From Salvia splendens (Eukaryota; Streptophyta; Magnoliopsida; Lamiales; Lamiaceae): a DNA stretch of 64,000 nt. Location of the stretch: assembly GCF_004379255.2 (NCBI RefSeq), contig NW_024598987.1:1-64000 (forward strand), written 5' to 3'. Shown in pieces: positions 23,406 to 33,600 of the stretch; within the stretch, counting starts at the first letter, position 1; every line of letters starts with the position of its first letter. The position numbers and the translations under genes were made by a program. The notes beneath the pieces were generated by a model. It was not told the origin of the DNA. It was given only the letters and a program-made list of their open reading frames with translations, and searched no databases.

Positions 23406-25366
23406 CAAGTGATCTCGAGAGATAGTCCGCAGCAAGGAAGAAGAGGGCGGGGGAAATGGGGTCCCCTTGCCTAAGCCCACGAGTGGATTTGAAGAAACCC
23501 GCCGGGGCCCCATTAATAAGATTTGAGAACCAGCATGTCCCAATGCACCTTTCGATGAGCGCCACCCATGGCTCGGGGAAGCCCATTTGCTTGAGGATTT
23601 TTAGGAGGAACGACCATTGAACCCGATCATAGGCCTTAGCCATGTCAATCTTGATAGCAACATTAGGGGCTGGTGTACTTCTTTGGAGCTCATGAAACAT
23701 CTCCTATGCAAGAAGCACATTGTCATTGAGTACCCTCCCTTTGACAAACCCGCTTTGATTCGGTGCGACAATACATGGAAGGAATGAGGCGAGCCGCCTC
23801 GTGAGGACTTTAGTAATCACCTTGTTGATCACGTTACACAAGCTAATGGGCCTATAGTCTCCCCAAGTCTCGGGTATAGGCTTCTTGGGGATGAGTACGA
23901 CACTCGTGTCCGTGAAACTTCGGGGAAGGAAAGCCCCACCAAAAAATTGCCTAACCGCTTCCACCACGTCTGGTCCCATAATGCCCCAACAAGCTTGGAA
24001 GAACAAAGCCGAGAAGCCATCCGGGCCGGGCGCACTATTGGCCGAGATATCGAAAACCGCTCGTTTCACCTCATCCGCATCCGGAGGTTTAAGGAGGTCC
24101 GGCAGTTGCTCTGAGGGAGGGAATTGATGTAAGAGGCTGAGGTCCGGATCCGCAAGCTCAGGGTAGCTTGGGGCTAGGAGATTTTGAAAGAACTCAACAG
24201 CCGATTCTCTGATGTCCGTCTCATCCGTGAGTTCAAACCCATTAGCGTTAATCTTGTGGATACGTAGCTGAATCCTCTTCTGTTTCACCCAACTTTGTTA
24301 AAATCTAGTGTTTTTATCCCCTTCTTCCAGCCAACGGAGGGCCGCCTTCTGACGCCAAAAGTCTTCCTCCATCTTAAGAAGAAGGATGTACTCAGCAATT
24401 TGTTTGTTAGCCTCCGCTCTATTCCGGGCCGAGGGGTCACCTTCGAACTTCAGTTGAGCCACTGCAATGTTCTCTTCACAAGTTGAGATTGGCGTGTATA
24501 TTCCCAAAAACCTCTTTGTTCCACCTTTTAAACGTTTTCTTGATCCTTGCTAGCTTGATCTTCAAGTTGAGGATGCCCTCAGCCTCCGTGGGAGCCATCC
24601 AATCTTCTTGCACCAACTCACCAAATCCCTCATGCCGAACCCACATGTTTTGGAACCGGAACGCTCTACCACCCCCGTAGGTTAATAGCCTGCATCTGAC
24701 GAGAAGAGGCCCGTGATCCGAAGCTATACGGGGGAGGTTTGTGACTCTTATTGCATCAAACATTTGGGACATCATCTCACTTATCAAAACCCTATCCAGC
24801 CTTTCCATGAGGCCATTCTTAGCCCAGGTGAATTCTGACCCATCGTAGCCTGGGTCCATTAGTCTGCAATCCTCAATGGCCTCGGCGAAATCAACCATTT
24901 CAGCCTGACGGTTTGTGTCACTCCCCGTCCTATCTCGAGTGGAGAGGATTGTGTTGAATTCCCCTCCAATAAACCACGGTATTCCTTCCGAGTCTTGGTT
25001 AGTATCCCTCATCTTTTCCCATAGGGCATACCGCTCTCCTCTCGTGCATTTAGCATACACGGCCGAGATCATAATAGGGGTTGAAATCCGAGGACAGGTG
25101 AACCTCCCATGCAGCAGCTGTTCCGAGTCATCCACCACAACAAAATCCATCCCTTCCTCCACAAAAATCCAAATTTTCCCATTGATGTTCGACCCCTTGT
25201 AGGACAGCCCCAACACTTTCGAGAATTTGTCCGGGTTAGGGGGGGTAAGCGGCTCCATTATTGCAAGAAAACAAATATTATGAGATATAATTAGTCTTTT
25301 AAGGATGTTTTGGGTTGACGCGTTCGCGATCCCCCTAACGTTCCAAAATAGAAAATTTAGTGACAT
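23403..25366 (-). pseudogene. LINE-m ORF2 start: endonuclease and N-terminal RT
   Basis: The start at 25366 (MSLNFLFWNVRGIANASTQN) lies two bases after the ORF1 stop. The endonuclease has IMEPLTPP, a GGEFNT box (relatives have GGDFNT, so the catalytic Asp is changed to Glu), and ASDHGPLLV. A frameshift follows near 24480, then a TAA at about 24298-24300 (Tyr position), and the RT fingers (SAPGPDGFSALFFQACW, DYRPISLCNVINKVITK, NQSGFVKGRVLNDN). A TAG at about 23704 replaces Gln, then [14 protein letters not shown] and [20 protein letters not shown] run up to the LINE inserted at 23402. It is inactive. Confidence 0.86.
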
Positions 25367-25368
25367 GA

Positions 25369-26149
25369 TTAACAAGAGGAGTTCGTACCCGACGGGATTG
25401 ACGCCCCCCTTGGAATTCAATGATTTGAAGGTTATTCCCTCCATGAGATGCCGCGGCCTCCAAAAGGGCGGGATTGGCTCCATCATCGTTTTCATTGTGA
25501 GAAATGGTATCTTCCCAATTTTTCTCGTCTTCCATATCATTCTCCATGAAGTTCTCTCGAGCCATGAGAGAGAAATATCGATTGGTACTCATGTGACTTG
25601 ATGACCCTTGTGCCTCAGTTTTCTCTAAAGCGAAGGGTTTTAAATAGCCTTTCGGTTGCACTAGGTCACCCGAAGCCGGGTTCACTTCGCGCCGCGCCAT
25701 ACCCGCTCCTCTTGGCTTACCCCCGCGCCCACTTCCAAATGATGGGGATTTAGCGAGCATCCCTTTAGGTTGATTAAGGTTTTGCTCATCATGAACGATG
25801 ATCATGTCCTTACTCCCCGCACCTTGCATATCACCCAAAAAGTCTGGTCCCGACCACTCCGCCCCCGAATGCACATTGGCTTTCGGGTTCATCCGGATGT
25901 TTCTTTCCTTTCCCTTGTGTTTCCCTTGTTGTTTCCATTCCATGTTATTATCGGTCTGCCTCGGTTCAGCATTGTTCTTCTTAGCTCCTATTCCTCCATG
26001 TTGTAGCTGTTTTGGTGTTGCTACGTTGTAGTTTCGTTTTGGAGGTCGATCCGCCTTCCCGGAAGCATAACAAACTTCACTTTTGTGACCGACATGTTTG
26101 CATTCTCCACAATAGGACGGGATCTTATCCCACCTTACTTGCTGCACCA
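25369..26149 (-). pseudogene. LINE-m ORF1 C-terminal part with CCHC knuckle
   Basis: It continues directly from the 36301-38057 segment: QQVRWDKIPSYC, then the knuckle CGECKHVGHKSEVC, a Lys/Gln-rich tail, and HMSTNRYFSLM near the end, which matches HMSTNQYYTLM in LINE A. A one-base loss near 25398 shifts the final 10 codons; without it the end would read GTNSSC and stop TAA at 25371-25369. The ORF1-only element is inserted at 26150, right at the zinc knuckle, with duplication at 26132-26149 and 36301-36318. Confidence 0.83.
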
Positions 26150-27381
26150 ACCCGCCTACTCTACAGTACAAACACTCAAAGTTAGAGAGAGAAGCTCTCC
26201 CTTCTCTCTAGAATTCGTCCACTCCCTCTCCCTCCCCTTTGAGGGAGGTGTAATGTGATTGTTGCATCCAACACATGGTGAAGTCCGGCGGTGAGTTGCC
26301 GGAGGGGGATGCCGATGCCTTGGAACACACGATGCAGCCCCTCTCCTCGCCGGAGTGGAAGTTTCATTCGATTGCACGGTCTAAAACCAAAAGATTTGGC
26401 ACGCCTCACCCGGAGAAAGCTCGACAAGCCCTCAAACGAGCCGGCCTTGAATCTGGTTCAGAGGTTAGTCGGGCTAAAAAGAAGATGGCCTTTGAAATGG
26501 TGGATAGTCTCGTTGCGGAACGCCATGGTGAAAGGAAAGGGACGTCGGAAAACAAGCTCGCCCCTTTTGGGGATATGTTGAGCTCTCTAGCCCAAATGGC
26601 CAAGGAAGGGAGCGTCCCGACGAGTGGAATGGATGGGCTTGATGGTGAGGAGATGGCCGGAATGTCGCCGGCGCCGGCAGGCCGGAATCTTGGTGGATCA
26701 AGCATGGAGAAAGAGATGGTCAACCGGCTGACCATTGCAAGTACCATGCCCCACGTGAAGGATGATGGGGTGGCATGTGAGTTGGTGGGTGCATGTGACT
26801 CACAAAAGGAGGAAAAGACAAAGGCCACTTTTCATGGGCAAGATAATGTTGGTGCATTTGTGGAAAATGCCATTTTGAATTCAAAATCACCACCATGTAC
26901 TATGCATCCTCATCTCGGCAAAGATGGAGGCAAGGATGACCATGGCTCCGATGCACCACCGCCGGAATCCTCGCCGGAAAACCTGGTCCGTTCGGCGGTT
27001 GATTGGAAGAAGGCAAAACAATTATTCTCCCATGGAGGGATGGGGAATGTGGAGGGAGCTTCAACCTTGTACAATAACCAAAAGGCCAAGCCAATCACAC
27101 TTGATGCCGGCAAGGCCAAGCCTATGGGAACGGCCGGCTGTCACGAAGGTACCCCATCACTTTCATTTACCGATTTAGAAACGAAATATCTATCGGAGAA
27201 ACTAGGATTAGCCTTAGTCGGGAAGTTCTCCCACTCGCTCCCATCTACGTTTCAAATTCAAAAAAGCTTTGGGGGTATGGGGCTAGTGGGTGCTTTCACA
27301 TGGAAACACTTGAATGCTAAGCACATTTTAATACAATTCCAAGAAGTGATTTCTCACAATGAAAAAGATGATGAAGAATTG

Positions 27382-27620
27382 TAAGTTAGAGAGAGACGCT
27401 CTCCCTTCTCTCTAGAATCCCCCACCACGTTTTGAGTTCCCACATCGCCGCCCACCCCTTTCTTGCTCGGCTCACCACTGTCGACGGTCCTCCTCACGCC
27501 CCCGCTCCACCAGCCACCCACCATCCTCCCGACCTCGGATTCTCACCAACCAACCACTCCCTTGGCTAAGGCACGAACAAAGCTCCGGAGCGGCTGGTGA
27601 CTCGACTCATTCTCTCGATC
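27382..27620 (+). promoter_or_regulatory. 5' UTR / presumed internal promoter of LINE A
   Basis: The start taagttagagagagacgctc is shared with A' (20763-20782), L2 (from 42264) and, with one or two changes, the ORF1-only element (26181). The following ctcccttctctctag can pair with the agagagag block to form a short hairpin. Because full-length copies keep this leader it probably includes the promoter, as in other LINEs. No TATA box is visible. Confidence 0.55.
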
Positions 27621-30600
27621 ATGCCGGAGCGCCTGCCGGATCCCCCCCCGGAGTCAGAAGAACCGCGCACCATCTCGGACCAGCTAATGGTCCTCCGGCC
27701 GGCCGAGGACCCTCTCTCGGACCAGCCAATGAATTTCACGTCGGAGGAGTCTCCCTCCATAATTTTTCCCTGCAGGAAAGTGGCGAGGAAAACTTTGAAA
27801 ATGAAGGTGAAGGCACGGAAAAGTACACCAGCCCCTCCCATCAAAGGCACTGGTCGGAAAAGGTTCGTACCCTCACCGATGCCGGAGGACAAGCAACTTA
27901 GGAAGAAGATTGATTTCGGGGCCGAAGGGAGCTCGCCGGTCGGAAGCCCAAAATGCAAAGGCCCCATCTTCCCGACGTCGATGGAGCCCTCCCCTAATCT
28001 CAACGGTGAAGATGAAGCTAAGATTAATGAAGAACTTGCCGGCGCCAGAACTGTTGACAACGCTCCGGCCGATGACCTTGCGGCCGGCGCAAACGCGGGG
28101 ACTGGTGACGGAGGAGAGCACAACCCCCCACATGATGGCTGCTCGGAGAGAGATGGCTCTAGCATGGGTCAAAAGGCCTGGGTGGACGCGCTAGTCAACT
28201 TGCCCGAAATGGGCACAACAACAAAATCACTTTCCGAAAGTTCCTTGGCGCCTTGCCACTTCGGAACACCACGCGATGCTGGCCCCAATGCATCCGTTGA
28301 GCCCCCAAAACAACAAAAATCTAGCTCCTTTTTGCAGCAACCCAACTTTCCCGAATTGGCTTGGAGACCAAAACCTCCTTCCGAAAGTGGGCTAACTCCT
28401 TTCCGTCCCAAGAGCTCACGTGAGACGATTGTCGTGGAGGCCCCAACGCAACCAACAAAGGCCGAAATCATCCACTTAGCCGCCTTGGACTCGGCGGAGA
28501 TGCTAGACACATTGGTTGCGCAACCTCTCATTACGGCCGGCCACAATCCACTGGAGTTCCCCCTAAACCCTTCGGGATGCATGCAAAGTGTCACACACAC
28601 ACCTCGGGATGGAAATGGACCCTCTCTTGAGGACTTTCCCCCTCTCGAACGAGGACGAACTAGCAAGCTCCGAGCTACGTTTGAGGCTAGTTCGGAACAT
28701 CATAGTGCGGAGTTCGGCCAGCCGCGACCGAAGTCGAACCCTAACGTCTACCGAGAAAAGCCTTTTATCGAGACGATGAACAAGGCCACGCCTAGTGCCG
28801 AGATGGTTGCAGTGACAAGAGACACACCAACACCCAACGATACGCCTATGGATGATGCCGAACAGACCCTCACCGAGAAGGAAAAAGTCGAGAAGATCCA
28901 CACCGAGAAAGAAAAAGCCGAAAAGCCGAGAATGGAAAAGCCGAGAAGGGCACACAACGGCAACGTAGGTGCCGAGAAGATCCACACCGAGAATGGAGAA
29001 GCCGAACTCAACAATCCGAAGAGAAATGGAAACACATCTAAGTCCGCGACGGATGCCGCAACACAAGGGCTGAATGTAGTTAATCAACTTGGGGGGGTAG
29101 AAGCTACACTGGGGCCCTCGCCGTGGCCGAAATCGATGGCGGACTTGCTTAGGGGTACCCCGTCGGGCTCGGCGAGTAACACTCTACAAGGCCGGGGTGA
29201 AGGCGCCGCAAACCACCCCGGTCGGCCGAAAACGATGGCGGACATGCTCAAAGGCTCGACTGACCCTACCGGCCCCCAAGCCTTTGAACCGGATAAGCTC
29301 CAGAACATTGGATTTGCTTCAGTGTCCGACGGCATCCCGGCCATTTACTTCTCCGGAGCGGAAACTCAAAAGCTTGCTGAGAGCATGGGACACGCCATTG
29401 TGGGTAAGTTTTCTCACTCTATTCCTACGGGACTGCAAATCCAAAAGACCCTCGACAATATTAAACTTCGGTGTGGATTTAGTTGGAAGTACATTAATGC
29501 TAAACATATTCTCATTCAATGCGAGGACTTGGCGGACTATGCCCGAATCCTTGGAGGCCCAAGGGGTACGCCCGTTTGGCTCATTGACCGACACCCGATG
29601 AGGGTCTTCAAATGGTCCCCGGACTTTGATGCTTACTGCGAGTCCCCCATTGCGGCAATCTGGTGCAACCTAATTGGCCTCCCCATTCACCTTTTCGACC
29701 AATCCGCCTTATTCGCCATCGGCAAGCTTCTCGGCAATCCAATACAAATTGATCGAGCCACGGCAAACAAGACTCGGCTTTCATTTGCCCGAATCTGCGT
29801 CGAGATAGACATCACAAAACCACCTACCGAAGAGATAATCCTCGATCTTGGTGGGCGAGAAACGGTGCAGCGAGTCCGATGGGACAAGATACCATCATAT
29901 TGCCGAGAATGCAAACATGTCGGCCATGCAAGTGAGGTGTGCTATGCGACGGGCAAGAAGGAACGGCCGCCAAAGAGAAACTACAACAACGGCCCGCCAA
30001 AACAGCCACAACCCGAGAGACAGACCGAGAAGGGGAAGCAAGATATGGGGAAGAATGCCTCCAGCTCCAACGAATGGAAACATCAGGGGAAGAAGCAAGG
30101 CAAGGCCGGTGATCGACCAAACAATAACAAAACAAATGGGGAGGACTCCGGTGATACTTCCTGGGAGGGACCGAACTCCAAGGGTGACTCTACTTTGGGG
30201 AGCGGACCGAGCTCCGGAACTCAAAATGCCGGGCTTATTGCCGGGATCGAGATTGGGAAGTCCCCACCGAACCGGGGGAATCCATTGCATCCCACCACCG
30301 AACCACCAACACCACGTGGGAACATGGACGTGGAGTGGGGCTCCCCCATTGCGAGGAGCTTGGTCTCACCAGTTCGGCGAGGGAATCCGAGAGGAGGCGC
30401 GCGCCATGCTTTGACAAGGGGGCGTGGGTTCTTCTCGGCAAAGAACCACATGAGCACTAACCAATATTATACTCTCATGGAGAACGGAGAATTTGATGTT
30501 GAGAATTGTGGGGATGCGGACGAAGACCTTATGGAATTGCATGTGGGGGCCGAGAAGTTAGGAGGCAACAGTTCGGCCGAGGACGCCGAGGAGGTCGCTC

Positions 30601-30674
30601 CGAACAAAGAGCAACACCGTACTGATTATCAAGGAGGGCCTTCAACCTCTTTGGGTACGCACCCTTCTTGTTAA
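27621..30674 (+). CDS. LINE A ORF1 protein, intact
   Basis: It has 1017 residues from ATG 27621; an upstream in-frame GTG at 27597 was not chosen. Residues 68-103 hold the basic conserved block GRKRFVPSPMPEDKQLRK. The next 450 residues look disordered and carry short conserved motifs in order: LPEMG, AEMLDTLVAQPL, EDFPPLERGR, a Lys/Glu repeat near 410-460, MADLL and MADML. A DUF4283-like domain follows (about 560-740), then the knuckle C761-C764-H769-C774 and a polar tail ending GTHPSC. Proteins of this type bind the LINE RNA and are needed for retrotransposition. The stop is two bases before ORF2 (TAA-TA-ATG), suggesting ORF2 is made by reinitiation. Confidence 0.93.
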   Translation: MPERLPDPPPESEEPRTISDQLMVLRPAEDPLSDQPMNFTSEESPSIIFPCRKVARKTLKMKVKARKSTPAPPIKGTGRKRFVPSPMPEDKQLRKKIDFGAEGSSPVGSPKCKGPIFPTSMEPSPNLNGEDEAKINEELAGARTVDNAPADDLAAGANAGTGDGGEHNPPHDGCSERDGSSMGQKAWVDALVNLPEMGTTTKSLSESSLAPCHFGTPRDAGPNASVEPPKQQKSSSFLQQPNFPELAWRPKPPSESGLTPFRPKSSRETIVVEAPTQPTKAEIIHLAALDSAEMLDTLVAQPLITAGHNPLEFPLNPSGCMQSVTHTPRDGNGPSLEDFPPLERGRTSKLRATFEASSEHHSAEFGQPRPKSNPNVYREKPFIETMNKATPSAEMVAVTRDTPTPNDTPMDDAEQTLTEKEKVEKIHTEKEKAEKPRMEKPRRAHNGNVGAEKIHTENGEAELNNPKRNGNTSKSATDAATQGLNVVNQLGGVEATLGPSPWPKSMADLLRGTPSGSASNTLQGRGEGAANHPGRPKTMADMLKGSTDPTGPQAFEPDKLQNIGFASVSDGIPAIYFSGAETQKLAESMGHAIVGKFSHSIPTGLQIQKTLDNIKLRCGFSWKYINAKHILIQCEDLADYARILGGPRGTPVWLIDRHPMRVFKWSPDFDAYCESPIAAIWCNLIGLPIHLFDQSALFAIGKLLGNPIQIDRATANKTRLSFARICVEIDITKPPTEEIILDLGGRETVQRVRWDKIPSYCRECKHVGHASEVCYATGKKERPPKRNYNNGPPKQPQPERQTEKGKQDMGKNASSSNEWKHQGKKQGKAGDRPNNNKTNGEDSGDTSWEGPNSKGDSTLGSGPSSGTQNAGLIAGIEIGKSPPNRGNPLHPTTEPPTPRGNMDVEWGSPIARSLVSPVRRGNPRGGARHALTRGRGFFSAKNHMSTNQYYTLMENGEFDVENCGDADEDLMELHVGAEKLGGNSSAEDAEEVAPNKEQHRTDYQGGPSTSLGTHPSC

Positions 30675-30676
30675 TA

Positions 30677-33600
30677 ATGTCGTACAATCTCATGTTTTGG
30701 AACGTGAGGGGGATCGCGAATGCGCCCACTCAAAACGTTCTGAAAAGACTAATTGGTTGTCATAATGTTTTATTTCTTGCAATAATGGAACCGCTCACAC
30801 AACCGGACCCGGACCGTTTCTCTAAGGCCTTGGGGCTGTCCTTCATTGGTTCGAACATGAACGAGAAGATTTGGATGTTTGCGGAAGAGGGGTCCACTTT
30901 TGATATTGAGGTTGACTCGGAACAAATTCTCCACGGGTACCTCAAATCCCACCGCCTTGCTAGGCCGGTGGCCATCTCAGCCGTGTACGCCAAATGTACA
31001 AGGGCTGAAAGACATCACCTATGGGACAAGATGAGAGAGATTGCCGGGCCTCTTGAGGGAACACCTTGGATCATCGGTGGCGATTTCAACACCATGCTAT
31101 CTCATCAAGACAGAGTTGGAAGTGATACCAACCGGCAAGCCGAGATGGTCGATTTTGCGGAGGCAACGGAAGATTGTAGGCTGCTTGACCCTGGTTTTGA
31201 TGGAGCGGCATTCACTTGGGCCAAGAATGGCCTTTTTGAAAGGTTGGATAGAGTGTTTGTCAGCGAGGATTGGACTAAGACCTTCGAGGCTACTCGGGTT
31301 ACGAACCTCCCCCGGATTGCCTCGGACCATGGACCAATTCTTGTCAGGTGCACGAAGATGAACACATCCGCTGGAGCCAAGGCTTTCAGGTTCCAGAACA
31401 TGTGGATCCGTCATGAAGGATTCATGGCCGTAGTGCAAAAAGCATGGGAGGAGCCCACGGGGGCGGGTGGAATCCTAAACATTCAAATCAAGCAGGCCAG
31501 AGTTAAAAAGGCCCTTAAGGAGTGGAACAAAGAGGTTTTTGGAAACATTCATGCTAATCTAAAAGAAAAGGAGGAAGAAATTGCTTTGGCCCAATCTTGT
31601 TTCGAAGCAAGGCCGACCCCGGATCACAGGACAGCGATCAACAAACACATTGCCGAGTACATCCTTTTGCTGAAAATGGAAGAAGATTTTTGGCGACAGA
31701 AGGCAGCTCTGAGGTGGCTTGCCGAGGGAGACAAAAATACCCGGTTCTACCAAAGCTGGGTGAAACAAAAGAGGGTTCGTCTCCGCATCCATTCAATACG
31801 TGTCAATGGGCAGGAGCTCACCGATGAAGCCGAGATTAAAAAGTCCGCAGTGGAGTTCTTCCAACAACTCCTTGCCCCCAACAATCCGACACTTGAAGAT
31901 CCAGACCTCGACCTAATCCAGCAGGTCCACTCAGCCGAGCAGTTCGCTGACATCGCAGATGCTCCAAGTGCGGACGAGGTCAGGAGTGCCACCTTTTGCA
32001 TTTCCGGAGATAGTGCACCCGGACCCGACGGCTTCTCGGCCACCTTCTATCAAGCCTGCTGGCCTATTGTGGGACCGGAGGTAGTGGACGCAATCAGACA
32101 GTTCTTCAGAGGGGCCTTCCTGCCGAGGAGCATCACGGCCACAAGCATTGTCCTTATCCCAAAGAAGGCTTCGCCGGAATCATGGACCGACTACCGACCC
32201 ATCAGTCTCTGCAATGTTTTAAACAAGATCATTACCAAGGTACTCACCTCTCGACTCTCTCCTTTCCTCCCACAGGTCATCTCCCCAAACCAAAGTGGAT
32301 TTGTCAAAGGTCGGCTCCTTAACGACAACGCACTTCTGGCTCAAGAGATGTTCCATGAGCTTGCTAGATGCTCCCCAGCGCCTAATGTGGCAGTAAAGAT
32401 TGACATGGCTAAAGCCTATGATAGGGTCCAATGGCCATTCCTCTTCAAAGTTTTACGCTGTATGGGTTTCCCGGATTCATGGATTTCACTTATGGAGAGG
32501 TGTATTGGGTGTTGCTGGTTCTCGGTCCTTGTTAACGGGGCACCCTCGGGCTTCTTTAGATCAACTCGAGGACTTCGGCAAGGAGACCCGATCTCCCCTG
32601 CTCTGTTCGTAATCGCGGCGGACTACCTGTCCCGAGCATTAGATAAGCTCATCCTCGGCCAAAAGGACATGACGTTCAAAGCCTCCCGGAGATGCATGGA
32701 GATCAGCCATCTAGCCTATGCGGACGACATTATCATCTTCACTCAAGCGGCGGCAAATCCTATGCGCCGGCTAAGAGCCTGTCTCGAAAAATATGAAAGA
32801 GTCTCCGGCCAACAAGTCAGCCTCGCCAAGAGTAATTTCTATATTGCCGAGGCCCATGAACACTGGGCAAACTCGATCCAGGCGGAAGGAGGCTTCTCTA
32901 GAGGGGCCTTTCCTTTTCTCTATCTCGGTGTCCCTATCTACCGTGGTGTCAAGCGCACGGACATGTTCCTCTTTCTACGGGAAAAGATTGCAAGAAGGAT
33001 CTCAGGATGGGCACACCGCCACCTATCCTTTGGAGGAAGGCTTACGTTGATTAAGAGCACTCTTGAAGCGATCCCCTTGCACATCTTTCAAGCCGTCGAG
33101 CCCACGGCCGGTACCCTCAAGCAACTTGATCAACAAATGGCCCGATTCTTTTGGGGGTCTACGAATGAAAAGAAGCGGACCCATTGGATTGGATGGGAAC
33201 AAATGTGCCGGCCCACTGATGAAGGAGGCCTTGGGATCCGAAAAACTATGGAGGTCCTCCACGCTTTCAATATCAAACTGTGGTGGCGATTTCGGGAGCA
33301 AAACTCCCTTTGGGCAAGATACATGATGGCAAAATATTGCTCCAACTCCACACCGCTCACCTTGAGATTGCCGAGCAGGAGTAGCCCTACGTGGAGAAGG
33401 CTCTCAAGAGCATGGCCCCTCGCGCAACCGCACATGAGATGGCTAGTGGGACAAGGGGACATCTACTTCTGGGATGACATTTGGCTTGGCAATAGCCCTC
33501 TGAGGGAACTTAGCCTTGATGATAGGGGAAGACCAACCACCCGGGTCTCGGAGTTCATTACAAATGGTGGTTGGGATGTGCCCAAGCTTCAACTCCTTCA

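Noticed and set aside
26132..26149. CRISPR-like or other direct repeat arrays
   Set aside because: All spaced direct repeats of 10-19 bp found here occur just twice and flank an insertion, so they are target-site duplications.
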